Part shown: positions 34,437-44,764 of the stretch, one piece after another
Position numbering within the stretch: the first letter of the stretch is position 1
How the letters are laid out: each line of letters opens with the position of its first letter
From: Streptomyces fructofermentans
GTDB taxonomy: Bacteria; Actinomycetota; Actinomycetes; Streptomycetales; Streptomycetaceae
Direction of reading: 5' to 3'
NCBI RefSeq assembly: GCF_014651055.1
Contig: NZ_BMWD01000002.1
Location: 38,706 to 102,705 of the forward strand
DNA: 64,000 bases
The notes under the pieces: model-generated
What the model was told of the DNA's origin: nothing
What the model saw: only the letters and a program-made list of their open reading frames with translations
Databases searched by the model: none
Made by a program: the position numbers and the translations under genes

Positions 34437-35338
34437 CCAACGTCGACGTACACCAGCACCTGTGGAGCGCCGCGTTCACGGCGGCCCTGCGGCGGCGGGA
34501 CGAACCGCCGTACCTGGACGGCTGGACGCTGCACCTGGCGGGCGAGCGGCCCTACGAGGTGGCGCCCGCCGACCACGACGTCGACCGGCGCGCCGAACTC
34601 GCGGTCACCGACGGGCTCGACCTGGCGCTCGTCTCCCTGTCGGCGCCGCTCGGCGCGGAGTGGCTGCCGCACGACCGGGCGCGGCCCCTGCTCGACGCGT
34701 ACCACGAGGGTGCGGCGGAGCTGCCCGCGCCGTTCGGGGCGTGGGCGGCCACCGGTGTGCGGGACATCGACGCGGACGCGGCGGCCAAGGACCTCGACCT
34801 CGGGTTCGCGGGCCTCCAGCTCCCGGCGAACGCGCTGGCCGACGCCGCCGGCTACGCGCGCTGCGCACCGCTCCTCGACCTGCTCGAAGCCCGCGGCCTC
34901 CCGCTGTTCGTCCACCCGGGGCCGGCCCCGGGCGCGCACCCCGGGCCGGGCTGGTGGCCCGCGATGGTGCCCTATGTGCAGCAGATGCACTCCGCCTGGT
35001 TCGCCTTCCGGGCGTACGGCCGTCCCCGTCATCCGCGCCTGCGGGTGTGCTTCGCGCTGCTCGCCGGGCTCGCCCCGCTGCACGGGGAGCGCCTCGCCGC
35101 GCGGGGCGGCGAGGAGGGCCGCGGGGAGAGCGACCCGGGAATGTTCGTCGAGACCTCGTCGTACGGGCCTCGTGCCGTGGAGGCGGTGGCCCGCGTGCTG
35201 GGCACGGGCCAGGTGGTGCAGGGCTCGGACCGCCCCTACGCCGAGCCGCCCCAGCAGCCCGGCTTCGGCCTCGGCGGGGCGGCGGCCTACGCCTTCCGCA
35301 TAGCCAATCCGCGGCGGCTGCTCACCGGCAAGGAGTGA
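34433..35338 (+). CDS. Amidohydrolase (TIM-barrel, PF04909-like)
   Basis: 301 residues. Metal-binding pattern of amidohydrolase-2 proteins: HxH at residues 7-9 (VDVHQHLW), His in LPLFVHPGP, and Asp in GSDRPYAEP near the C-terminus. These enzymes hydrolyse or decarboxylate small cyclic or acyl compounds such as lactones, imidazolones and carboxylated rings. It is the third gene of the OCD/lyase operon, coupled by a GTGA overlap, so it probably acts on the product of the lyase. No close relative is recognised. Confidence 0.8.
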   Translation: MTNVDVHQHLWSAAFTAALRRRDEPPYLDGWTLHLAGERPYEVAPADHDVDRRAELAVTDGLDLALVSLSAPLGAEWLPHDRARPLLDAYHEGAAELPAPFGAWAATGVRDIDADAAAKDLDLGFAGLQLPANALADAAGYARCAPLLDLLEARGLPLFVHPGPAPGAHPGPGWWPAMVPYVQQMHSAWFAFRAYGRPRHPRLRVCFALLAGLAPLHGERLAARGGEEGRGESDPGMFVETSSYGPRAVEAVARVLGTGQVVQGSDRPYAEPPQQPGFGLGGAAAYAFRIANPRRLLTGKE

Positions 35339-35384
35339 CGGACACCGTACGGAAGGCGGCCTCCGGCGGGAGCCGGGGCCGTCG

Positions 35385-35891
35385 TCAGTTCCGGTGGTCG
35401 GTCCTGGCCCACACGCCGCGGGTCGTGGAGTGGACTTCCGTGTGGTCCTGGTGGACGGGTCCCGTGTAGTGGTGGTGGTGCTCCTCGGGGGCGGCCTCCC
35501 CCATCCGCCGTACGAACCGGCCGAGCGCGAGCACGAGCACGGCCGGAGCCCCGAACACGATCGCGCAGACCGCGGGGTCCGCGTGGCCGGAGGCCCACAG
35601 GACGGCGGTCGCCGCGCCGCCGACGGTCGCGGTGAGCACGCTGCCGGTCAGCATGAGCGCGCTCGCGTCGGTGGCCCGCCTGCTCATCGGCGGACGCCCG
35701 GGCTGGGCGACGGGCGGGGCGGTGCCCACGGCGGGCAGGGGGCTGGTGTCGCGGTAGGAGGTGTGCCGTTCGGCCAGGGCCTCGTCGACGGCGTCGATGA
35801 TCTGCCTGGCCCGCGCGTCGGCGGACGCCTCCGGCCGCTCCTCGGCCGGGGTGGCGTAGCGCTGGTACCGCTCGGGCAGCGGACTGGTCAT
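35385..35891 (-). CDS. Hypothetical membrane protein with His-rich tail
   Basis: 168 residues: a polar N-terminal third (about 1-65, ARARQIIDAVDEALAERHTSYRD), two membrane helices (about 78-98 and 102-122) and a cytoplasmic tail with EEHHHHYTGPVHQDHTEVHS. Small proteins of this type with an HHHHYTGPVH tail occur in Streptomyces, often near integrated elements; the function is unknown. Start at 35891 follows from the protein-like sequence; the longer frame upstream is Pro-rich and lacks a ribosome site. Confidence 0.65.
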   Translation of the reverse strand: MTSPLPERYQRYATPAEERPEASADARARQIIDAVDEALAERHTSYRDTSPLPAVGTAPPVAQPGRPPMSRRATDASALMLTGSVLTATVGGAATAVLWASGHADPAVCAIVFGAPAVLVLALGRFVRRMGEAAPEEHHHHYTGPVHQDHTEVHSTTRGVWARTDHRN

Positions 35892-36401
35892 GGTGCGGGT
35901 CCTTCGCGTCGGTGCCCGGGCGGTCCGCAGCGGTGGCGAAGGGCTCACGGACCAGGGGGACGGCCTCGGGCGGCGGACCGCCGGGACGGCCCGCGCGCCT
36001 CCGGTGGGCGGCCTGACGGCGGAAATCTCGGCGGATGCGGATGCGGATGCGGGTACGGGGGCGGATGAGCGGGTGAGGACGTGCGGGCGCGGATGTACGG
36101 GTACGGGCGTGCCGGACTCGATGGGCGGGGCCTCCGCGTCCGGCAATTCATAGTGACCCTTTTCATCCGATTTCGCCGTGTTTGGCAATATGTGGCGGTC
36201 GGGGCGGAGTGTCGCCGTGCGCGCCGGCGACGGCAGGCGGCATGACGGCAGGCGGCACAGCGCCGGGCGCGGCGGGGTCACGTACGCGGCACGCGACAGC
36301 GGTACGAGCACGATCAGGGGCGGGCACACGCTACGGCGGGCACACCGAAGGGCGGGCGCCTCCCGTGGGACACCCGCCCTGCCGGACCCCCGGGCCGTGC
36401 G
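35892..36401. other. 510-bp intergenic region
   Basis: No convincing gene. It holds an imperfect GCGGAT hexamer repeat near 36030-36052 and an A/T-rich patch at 36145-36195 (TTGCCA and TATGAA on the minus strand) that could be a promoter for the hypothetical membrane protein. The right end has GC-rich inverted repeats typical of a terminator for the GH30 gene. Confidence 0.4.
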
Positions 36402-37874
36402 TCAGACGGCCACCCCGTCGATCTCGAAGGTCTGCACCGAGCCCGCGGCGAAGGGGACGCTCAGGCTCTTGCCGTTCAGGTAGGTGTCCGAGCGGGCGGT
36501 GTACAGGTCGCCGCCCCCGGAGGTGAGGGTGCTCCAGCGCCGCACGAGCCCGCCGGTCCCCCCGGTCACCCGGCCGAAGCGGGACAGGTCGAAGGTGAGG
36601 GTCTGCGCGGCGCCGGAGTTCACGGCGACGACGACCAGGCGTCCGCGTTCGGTGTCGTGGGCCGCGACGGCGTGGCCGACACCCGTGTCCAGGACGGTCA
36701 TCCCGGGGCGGATGTGACGGCTGAACTGGGCCATCACGTAGTACTTCGTCTGGACGGCGGTCGGCTGGAGCGTGCTCGCGTCGTACGCGATCATCGCCCA
36801 GCCCGCGGTCGGGTCCATGACCTGCCAGTAGACCCAGGCGGTGGGATGCAGCCAGCGGAAGTCCAGGCAGAGGTTGCTCGCCAGGGTCAGCCCCGTGGCG
36901 TCGCCGTCGCCGGTCTCCGAGTTCCAGAGTTTCTTGCCCGCCGTCGTCACGACGTCCGTGTGCAGCAGGTCCCGGCGACCGCCGGACCCCTGGTAGCCGT
37001 GCACGTTGACCTGGGAGACCAGGGCCTTCGTGGACGCGCCGAACGAGTTCCAGGTCGTACGGGCCAGGTCGTAGCTCGTCTCGTCGGACGCCGAGATGCG
37101 GATGCCGCCCAGTCCGCGACGGTCGAGTTCGCTGCGCATGTACGGGAGCACGGCCGCCTGCACGGCGGCGTCCATGTGGCAGCCCTCCTGCGTGCCGGTG
37201 CTCGTCCACCAGGTCGAGGCCGGCTCGTTGAAGGGGTCGACGGTCGCGAAGTCCACGCCCCAGTCCGTCCTCGCCCTGAGCGCGACGGCGGCCAGGTGGG
37301 AGGCGTGCTGACGGTGGTTCCAGGACTGGAGGTTGTTGCCCCCGCCCGCCGCGCCGGACGGATTGTGGTTGAGGCACATCCACCACATGGGCGAGTTGGC
37401 GAACAGCTCGGCGACCGCGCCCCGTTGGGTCGCCTTCGTGAGCGCGGCCCGCTGGGTGGCGTCCGCGGTCCAGTTCCAGGCCGAGGAGGCGGGGTCCTCG
37501 TTGTTCCAGTCCTGCCAGTAGCCCTCGATCTGCTTGAAGCGGGGGATGTTGGGCGAGGCGGTCATGGTCGTGCCGCCCACGCTGTTCCAGCTGCACGCCC
37601 CCAGGTTGTAGCGGGCGATGTTCAGACCCAGCCCCGGCAGCGTCCTGCCGCCGTACGCGACGGACTTGGTGGTGAAGAAGATGTCGGCGAAGTCGTCCCG
37701 GGCACCGAACACATTGGCCCACCAGGCGAGCGAGGTCCCCCAACCCTCCCAACGCCCGTAACTGGTGCCGGGGTTGACGGCCACGGTCGCGTCGGCCCGG
37801 GCCGTGCCCGTCGCCAGTGCCCCGCCCAGCACGGTGCCGCCCGCCGCGGCCAGCAGGGATCGTCGCCCGATCAT
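36402..37874 (-). CDS. Secreted GH30 endo-beta-1,6-galactanase-like enzyme
   Basis: 490 residues: Tat-type signal (GRRSLLAAAGGTVLG, about 1-28), a (beta/alpha)8 catalytic domain and a C-terminal beta-structure (about 385-490) as in GH30. Catalytic acid/base Glu217 lies in VDPFNEPAS and the nucleophile Glu320 in LWNSETGDGD. GGTSLAWWANVFG-like and NSPMWWMCLNHNPSG segments match Streptomyces endo-beta-1,6-galactanases that attack type II arabinogalactan side chains. The start at 37874 has AGGAG six bases upstream; an ATG seven codons earlier has none. It complements the GH43 arabinosidases elsewhere in the window. Confidence 0.87.
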   Translation of the reverse strand: MIGRRSLLAAAGGTVLGGALATGTARADATVAVNPGTSYGRWEGWGTSLAWWANVFGARDDFADIFFTTKSVAYGGRTLPGLGLNIARYNLGACSWNSVGGTTMTASPNIPRFKQIEGYWQDWNNEDPASSAWNWTADATQRAALTKATQRGAVAELFANSPMWWMCLNHNPSGAAGGGNNLQSWNHRQHASHLAAVALRARTDWGVDFATVDPFNEPASTWWTSTGTQEGCHMDAAVQAAVLPYMRSELDRRGLGGIRISASDETSYDLARTTWNSFGASTKALVSQVNVHGYQGSGGRRDLLHTDVVTTAGKKLWNSETGDGDATGLTLASNLCLDFRWLHPTAWVYWQVMDPTAGWAMIAYDASTLQPTAVQTKYYVMAQFSRHIRPGMTVLDTGVGHAVAAHDTERGRLVVVAVNSGAAQTLTFDLSRFGRVTGGTGGLVRRWSTLTSGGGDLYTARSDTYLNGKSLSVPFAAGSVQTFEIDGVAV

Positions 37875-38019
37875 CGCATCTCCTGTCGCGTTCATGTCAG
37901 AAGTTGCTTGAAGAATGGGCGTCCGGGCGCCCGCTTGTCGAGAGAGGTGACAGCGCTTTCTGTCCCGATGCCTCCCGGGCGGCCGGAGCCCGGACCGCCG
38001 GACGCCCCGCCCTCGCGGG

Positions 38020-39111
38020 TCAGCCGTCGAAGGCCGCCCCCGCGCTCTCCCCCGCCCCGGGAGCCTCCCCCTCGTACGCCGCCCTCAGCACGCCGAGCAC
38101 GCCCTCCACCGTCACCTCGCGCGGGTTGGCGTACCCCTGGCCGGCGGCCCGCTCGGCCGCGACGGCCAGGTCCGACTCCTTCAGCCCCAGCCGGGCGAGG
38201 GAGCGGGGTGCGCCCAGCCGCCCCGCGAGGTTCCACAGCGCGAGCGGCGCGTCCTCGGCGCCGAGCGCCCGCCGGAGGGAGCGCACCGCCTCCGGCGCGG
38301 CGGGCGCGTTGTACGCGAGGACGTACGGCAGGACGACGGTGTGCGTCTCGGCGTGCGGCAGGCCGAACGTGCCGCCCAGCACATGGCACAGCTTGTGGTG
38401 CAGCCCCATGGCGGTGGCCCCCAGGCACGAGCCGCAGAGCCACGCGCCGTACAGGGCGCGGCCGCGCGCCTCCAGGTCCGAGGGCCGCTCGGCGATCACC
38501 GCGAGGGCGGAGGTCATCGCGCGTACGCCCTCCTCGGCCATCAGGGAGACCAGCGGGTTGCCGTCCGGGGCGTACAGCGCCTCGACCGCGTGCGCGACGG
38601 CGTTGACGCCGCTGGTGACGGAGAGCCCGACGGGCAGGGAGAGGGTGAGTTCGGGGTCGTACACCACGCTGCGCGGCAGCACCGCGGGGTCGCGCCCCGT
38701 GCGCTTCCCGCCGTGCTCGGTGAGACCCCAGACCGGGGTCATCTCGGAGCCGGAGTAGGTGGTGGGCACGGCCAGCAGCGGCAGCCCGGTACGCAGCGCG
38801 ACCATCTTGCCGAGGCCCGTCGCCGAACCGCCGCCGACCGCCACGCAGCCGTCGGCGCCCGTCTCGCGCGCCACCTCCACGGCCCGGTCGGCGACCTGTG
38901 CGGGGACGTGCATCCTGGCCTCGTCGTGCAGCCCCGCGCACAACGGGCCCAGCGAGTCGGCGACTCGGCGCGCGACGTCCGCGCCCCGTGCGCCGGAGAT
39001 CACCAACACCCGCCGCAGGCCCAGCCGTTCGACCTCGTGCGCCGTCGCGGTGACGGCGGCGCCGGGCCGCAGCACCACGCGCGCGGGTCCGGCCTCGTAG
39101 GTGAAGTTCAT
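38020..39111 (-). CDS. Maleylacetate reductase-like iron-containing alcohol dehydrogenase
   Basis: 363 residues: a Rossmann-like N-terminal half (GGGSATGLGKMVALRTGLPLLAVPTTYSGSEMT) and an all-helical half with metal-type His (AVAHAVEALYAP, GLHHKLCHVLGGTFGLPHAETHTVVLPYVLAYN), the pattern and length of maleylacetate reductases. These reduce maleylacetate to 3-oxoadipate with NAD(P)H in resorcinol, hydroxyquinol and chloroaromatic breakdown. The usual partner, hydroxyquinol 1,2-dioxygenase, is not adjacent. Start at 39111 is set by family N-terminus; the ribosome site is weak. The Asp to Ser/Thr positions of the metal site were not checked. Confidence 0.83.
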   Translation of the reverse strand: MNFTYEAGPARVVLRPGAAVTATAHEVERLGLRRVLVISGARGADVARRVADSLGPLCAGLHDEARMHVPAQVADRAVEVARETGADGCVAVGGGSATGLGKMVALRTGLPLLAVPTTYSGSEMTPVWGLTEHGGKRTGRDPAVLPRSVVYDPELTLSLPVGLSVTSGVNAVAHAVEALYAPDGNPLVSLMAEEGVRAMTSALAVIAERPSDLEARGRALYGAWLCGSCLGATAMGLHHKLCHVLGGTFGLPHAETHTVVLPYVLAYNAPAAPEAVRSLRRALGAEDAPLALWNLAGRLGAPRSLARLGLKESDLAVAAERAAGQGYANPREVTVEGVLGVLRAAYEGEAPGAGESAGAAFDG

Positions 39112-39578
39112 GCGCGCCACCGGCCCGTGGCGGTCGTGCGGGGGACGTCGCTGTTCATCCCGGCTCCTCGTCGAGTCCTTCGGTGGCCTCGGTTCGGCCG
39201 TGTCCGAGGATCGCCCGCGGCGCCTGCGCGGGCAACCGCTGCCGGACCCGGCGCCCCGCACGCCCGGGAAGGGATCGCTCGGAGCACCCCGGCGGGCGGG
39301 GCGCCGATTTTCGGGCCCAGAATCCACCGGGAAATGCAACAGCGCGGTGCACGTGATTCATGTCACCCGAATTTCGCGGCAATACGGGACCGCCGATCAA
39401 GGACCGGTCGGGTGTACCGTAAATGACGAGCCCGATGACGTTTTGCACGTCTTTCCACCATCACCGCGAACGACGTGAATTGGGGATTTCCGAAGGCCGG
39501 ACGGTCCAGCTCGGCAACGGTTGGCCGCGCACGGGGAACACTCCGGGCGCGGAGACACGGGAAGAGATCTTGAGCGCA
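39112..39578. other. Promoter region of the sigma factor gene
   Basis: 467 bp between the divergent reductase and sigma-factor genes, A/T-richer around 39350-39490. The sigma reading frame is open back to 39423, but its translation there is not family-like. No other gene seen. Confidence 0.4.
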
Positions 39579-40607
<1,029 letters not shown>

Positions 40608-40631
40608 GCCCTCCGCGACGACCCGTACGCG

Positions 40632-43055
40632 TCAGTCCTCCGGCAGTCTCTGCTCCGCCCAGATGGTCTTCCCGGACCCACTGGGACGGGTGCCCCAGCG
40701 GTCGGTGAGCTGGGCGACGAGCATGAGGCCCCGGCCGCCCTCGTCGAAGCTGCGGGCCCGGCGCAGGTGCGGCGAGGTGCTGCTGGCGTCGGAGACCTCG
40801 CAGATGAGGCTGCGCTCGCGGATCAGCCGCAACTGGATCGGGGAGCCGCCGTAGCGGATCGCGTTGGTGACCAGCTCGCTCACCACGAGTTCGGTGACGA
40901 AGGCGGCCTCCTCCAGTCCCCAGGCGGCGAGCTGGTCGGACGCGTACTGGCGGGCGGTGCCGACCACCGCGGGGTCCGATTCCAGGTCCCAGACGGCCAC
41001 CTGCCCGGCGTCCAGGACGCGGGTACGGGCCAGCAGCAGCGCCACGTCGTCGGCGGGCCGCTCCGGCAGCAGGTCCTTGAGGATGCTGTCGCAGGCGTCC
41101 TCCAGGCCGTGCGAGGGTGCGGCCAGGGCGGCGCACAGCGCGGCGGTGCCCGCGTCCACGTCGAGGTCCCGGGCCTCCACGAGTCCGTCGGTGTAGAGGG
41201 CCAGGACGGCCCCCTCGGGCAGGTCTAGCTCCGTCGCCTCGAACGGGAGGCCGCCGACACCGAGCATCGGGCCGGCCGCGACCTCGACGACCCGCACGGT
41301 GCCGTCCGGGAGCAACAGCACGGGCGGCGGGTGACCGGCCGCGGCGATGGTGGCACGGCGGGACACGGGGTCGTACACCGCGTACAGGCAGGTGGCTCCG
41401 AGTTCCCCGGTCGCCGCGCTCTGGTCGGCCGCCAGGTGTCCCACCAGGTCGTCGAGGTGCGTGAGCAGCTCGTCCGGCGGCAGGTCGACGTCGGCCAGGG
41501 TCCAGACCGCCGTACGCAGCCGGCCCATGGTGACGGAGGCGTGGATGCCGTGCCCGACGACGTCGCCGACGACGAGCGCCACCCGGGTGCCGGACAGCGG
41601 GATCACGTCGAACCAGTCGCCGCCGACGCCCGCCCGCGAGGCCGCCGGCAGGTAGCGGGAGGCGAACTCGACCGCCACCTGCCCCGCCATCTCCTGCGGC
41701 AGGAGGCTGCGCTGCAGGGCCAGGGCGGTCGCGCGCTCCCGGCTGAAGCGGCGGGCGTTGTCCACGCAGACGGCCGCGCGGCTGGTGAGTTCCTGTGCCA
41801 GGGAGAGGTCGTCGCTGTCGAGCGGGTCGGGGCTGCTCGCGCTGAGCGGCCGTACGAAGACGGCGACACCGAGGGTCGTGCCGCGTGCCACCAGGGGAAC
41901 CGCCATCAGCGAGAACTCGCCGGAATCCCCCGCCGGGTCGGCGGCGGCCTCCGCGCCGGAGCGTCTCAGCCAGGCGTCGACGTCGCGGTCGCCGCTGCGG
42001 GCGAGCACCGCGCCGCCGGTGGCCAGCGCCCTGGCGGGCGGGGAGAAGGCCGGGTGGACGTCCGCCTCGCCCAGGTCGACGGCCGTGCCCGGGGACCAGT
42101 CGGTCCGGGAGTGGTGGGCGACGCGCCGCAGCTCCACATCGGTGCCCACCGGGCCCACGCAGGGCTCCTCCCCGCGCAGCACGGAGTCCAGCAGGTCGAC
42201 GCTGACGAAGTCACCGAGCCCGGGCACGGCCAGCTCGGCCAGCTCCCGGGCGGTGTGGATCACGTCGAGCTTCGAGCCGATGCGGGTGGCGGCGTCGTTC
42301 AGGACGGCCAGCCGTTTGCGCGCACCGTGCTGCTCGCTGCTGTCGAACGCGGCGAGCGCGACGCCGAGAAGGTCTCCCGAAGGGCCTCTGACCGGCCACA
42401 TCTCGGTGTTCCAGGCGTGCGTCCTGGTGCCGGACGGCGCCCGGGTCCAGCTCTCGTAGTGGACCGGCATGCCGGTGTCGGCGACCTTGCGCACATGCTC
42501 CAGGAAGCCGCGGCTGTGCTCGGCGTCCTCCACGGTGTCGGCGAAGTGCCGGCCCCGCAGCTCCGCCTCCGGGACGCCCATCACCCGGCACGCCGCGTCG
42601 TTCGTCATCAGGTAGCGCTGCCCGGGGTCCAACACGGACATCGGCATCGACGCCTGCCGGAAGGCCCGCTCGCCGAGGTCGCCGAGGTCTTCGCGGTCGG
42701 AAGGGCCATCGTCGGGCACGCCGGGCACGCCGGGCACGGCGGTGACCACGTACGCCCTCGCCCGTCCGCGGCCGGCGCGCAGGGGGCACAGCCGCGCCGC
42801 CAGTTCCGTACGCCGTCCGTCGCGGCACCGCACGGCCAGCGTCGCGCCCCCGTCCCGGAGCAGGGCCCGCCAGGCCCGGGCGGGGTCCCCGTCCAGCAGT
42901 TCCGCGGCCGGCCGGTCCATGACCTGGTCCGCGGTGCGGCCCGTGAGCACGCGGGCGCCGTCGCTCCAGCCCGTGACGACGCCGCGCGCGTCGACGGCCA
43001 CCATGGCGTCAGCCGCCGTGGCCCTTCGCCCGGCGTCGCGCGGCAAAGTCACCAT
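40632..43055 (-). CDS. SpoIIE-type PP2C phosphatase with PAS, GAF and anti-sigma-like ATPase domains
   Basis: About 807 residues: PAS (about 18-85), a second PAS/PAC (about 125-245, QRYLMTNDAACRVMG), GAF (about 250-430), PP2C/SpoIIE phosphatase (about 450-670; ASRAGVGGDWFDVIPL, VGDVVGHGIHAS, LYTDGLVE, DDVALLLARTR) and a C-terminal HATPase_c serine-kinase-like domain (about 690-805; ELVVSELVTNAIRYGG, EGGRGLMLVAQLTDRWG). Such proteins control partner-switching of anti-anti-sigma factors. It is convergent with the sigma gene just 24 bases away. Start is uncertain: ATG 43055 is used, and an ATG at 43070 is also possible. Confidence 0.82.
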   Translation of the reverse strand: MVTLPRDAGRRATAADAMVAVDARGVVTGWSDGARVLTGRTADQVMDRPAAELLDGDPARAWRALLRDGGATLAVRCRDGRRTELAARLCPLRAGRGRARAYVVTAVPGVPGVPDDGPSDREDLGDLGERAFRQASMPMSVLDPGQRYLMTNDAACRVMGVPEAELRGRHFADTVEDAEHSRGFLEHVRKVADTGMPVHYESWTRAPSGTRTHAWNTEMWPVRGPSGDLLGVALAAFDSSEQHGARKRLAVLNDAATRIGSKLDVIHTARELAELAVPGLGDFVSVDLLDSVLRGEEPCVGPVGTDVELRRVAHHSRTDWSPGTAVDLGEADVHPAFSPPARALATGGAVLARSGDRDVDAWLRRSGAEAAADPAGDSGEFSLMAVPLVARGTTLGVAVFVRPLSASSPDPLDSDDLSLAQELTSRAAVCVDNARRFSRERATALALQRSLLPQEMAGQVAVEFASRYLPAASRAGVGGDWFDVIPLSGTRVALVVGDVVGHGIHASVTMGRLRTAVWTLADVDLPPDELLTHLDDLVGHLAADQSAATGELGATCLYAVYDPVSRRATIAAAGHPPPVLLLPDGTVRVVEVAAGPMLGVGGLPFEATELDLPEGAVLALYTDGLVEARDLDVDAGTAALCAALAAPSHGLEDACDSILKDLLPERPADDVALLLARTRVLDAGQVAVWDLESDPAVVGTARQYASDQLAAWGLEEAAFVTELVVSELVTNAIRYGGSPIQLRLIRERSLICEVSDASSTSPHLRRARSFDEGGRGLMLVAQLTDRWGTRPSGSGKTIWAEQRLPED

Positions 43056-43368
43056 ATGTACAAGGATCATCCCAGTCGGCGGGTGCATCAAGCGGGGGCG
43101 GGCCCACCCCCGGGTGCCCGGCCCCGGGGCGGCCGTCGACCGGCGGCTCGCCCTCGAGGACGCGGGGTCACCGCGCGGGCCGCCGGGGCCACCGCCGCCA
43201 CTCCACCTCCGGCAGTTCGTACGAGCCTCGATCAGGCCGAACTCCTCGACCGCGGACAGAGCCGTCCGGTGCCCCGGCCGCCCGGCACCGGGGCCGAGCC
43301 GGATCGTCCGGGACGCCCGCGCGGCAGCCCCGGGGCTCGGCCCCCGGGCGGTCGCGCGGGCGTGCGGG
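43056..43368. other. GC-rich intergenic region
   Basis: 313 bp upstream of the phosphatase gene and downstream of the monooxygenase gene. It contains several GGCCCCGGGG-type inverted repeats, the last near 43330-43360 in terminator position for the monooxygenase operon. No gene seen. Confidence 0.4.
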
Positions 43369-44745
43369 TCACGACGCGGCGAGCCGGTCGCGTGCGTCCG
43401 CGTCCGGGTGGGCGAGCCCGAGGTGGTCGCGCAGGGTCGTCCCCTCGTACTCGGTGCGGTACACCCCGCCCTCCTGGAGCAGGGGGACCACCTTGTCGGC
43501 GAACGCGTCGAGGCCGCCCGGCGTGATGTGCGGGACGAGGATGAAGCCGTCGGCGGCGTCGGACTGCACGAAGTCGTCGATCGTGCGGGCGACCGTCCCC
43601 GGCGAGCCGACGAAGGACTGCCGGTTGCCGGTCTCGATGACCAGGTCGCGGATGGACCACCCTCGCGCGGCCGCGAGTTCGCGCCACTCCCGGGCGGTGG
43701 CGAGCGGGTCGCGGTACATCCGGACCTGGGCCCGGCCGCGGGACACGGTGTGCTCACCGGGGTCCGGGTCGATGTCCGGCAGCGGGCCGTCCGGGTCGTA
43801 CGCGGACAGGTCGCGGTTCCAGACGAACTCCAGGTGCTTGATGGCCGTCGCGCCGCTCACCTGCTGCCTGCGCACCACGCGGGCCGCCTCCTGCGCGTCG
43901 GCGTCCGTGTCCCCGAGGACGAAGGTCGCGGCGGGCAGGATGAGCAACTGGTCGGGCGTACGGCCGTGTCGGGCGAGGCGGCCCTTGACGTCCTGGTAGA
44001 ACTCCTGGCCCTCCGCGCGTGCGGCGTACCGGCTGAAGATGGCGTCGGCGGCCTGCGCCGCGAACTCGCGGCCCTCCTCGGAGTCCCCGGCCTGGAAGAT
44101 CACCGGTCGGCCCTGCGGGGATCGCGGCACGTCGAACCGGCCCTCGATGTCGAAGTGCCGGCCCCGGTGGGTGAACGCCCCGGCCTTCGCGTCGCCCAGG
44201 AACACCCCGGACTCCTGGTCGGCCAGGATCTCGTCGCCGCGCCAGGAGTCGAAGAGCTCGTTCGCGGTGGCCAGGAACTCCTTCGCCCGTGAGTACCGCT
44301 CCTCCTGGGGGAGGAAGCCGCCGCGGCGGAAGTTCTCGCCGGTGAAGGCGTCCCAGGAGGTGACGACGTTCCAGGCGGCGCGCCCGCCCGACAGGTGGTC
44401 GAGGGCGGCGAACTGGCGGGCCACCTCGTAGGGCTCGTTGAAGGTGGAGTTGATGGTGCCGGTCAGTCCGAGGTGCTCGGTCACGGCGGCGAGGGCGCTC
44501 AGCACGGTGAAGGTGTCCGGCCGGCCTACGACGTCCAAGTCGTAGATCTGGCCGCCCTGTTCGCGCAGGCGCAGTCCCTCCGCGAGGAACAGGAAGTCGA
44601 ACCTGGCGCGTTCGGCGGTCCGCGCGAAGTGCGCGAAGGAGCTGAACTCGATGTGGCTGCCGGCCTCGGGGTCGCTCCACACCGTGGTGTTGTTGACGCC
44701 GGGGAAGTGGGCCGCGAGGTGGATCTGCTTGAGCGGCTTGCTCAT
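43369..44745 (-). CDS. FMN-dependent monooxygenase, NtaA/SnaA/DszA/SoxA family
   Basis: 458 residues of the luciferase-like TIM barrel in its NtaA/DszA branch: IHLAAHFPGVNNTTVWSDPEAGS, FLFLAEGLRLRE, GTINSTFNEPYEVARQFAALDHLS, AAWNVVTSWDAFTGENFR, and VIFQAGDSEEGREFAAQ. They use reduced FMN from a separate reductase and O2 to oxidise substrates such as nitrilotriacetate, dibenzothiophene sulfone, sulfonates or thioethers. It forms an operon with a second flavin monooxygenase 19 bases upstream and a Cys-ending leader peptide, which suggests organosulfur use. GGAAGGA precedes the ATG. Confidence 0.86.
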   Translation of the reverse strand: MSKPLKQIHLAAHFPGVNNTTVWSDPEAGSHIEFSSFAHFARTAERARFDFLFLAEGLRLREQGGQIYDLDVVGRPDTFTVLSALAAVTEHLGLTGTINSTFNEPYEVARQFAALDHLSGGRAAWNVVTSWDAFTGENFRRGGFLPQEERYSRAKEFLATANELFDSWRGDEILADQESGVFLGDAKAGAFTHRGRHFDIEGRFDVPRSPQGRPVIFQAGDSEEGREFAAQAADAIFSRYAARAEGQEFYQDVKGRLARHGRTPDQLLILPAATFVLGDTDADAQEAARVVRRQQVSGATAIKHLEFVWNRDLSAYDPDGPLPDIDPDPGEHTVSRGRAQVRMYRDPLATAREWRELAAARGWSIRDLVIETGNRQSFVGSPGTVARTIDDFVQSDAADGFILVPHITPGGLDAFADKVVPLLQEGGVYRTEYEGTTLRDHLGLAHPDADARDRLAAS

Positions 44746-44764
44746 GGTGTCGGGTCCTTCCGGC

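Noticed and set aside
43056-43757. Upstream extension of the PAS/GAF/PP2C protein (open to 1041 codons)
   Set aside because: The extension is Pro/Arg/Ser-rich, overlaps the monooxygenase gene on the same strand and lacks domain signal.
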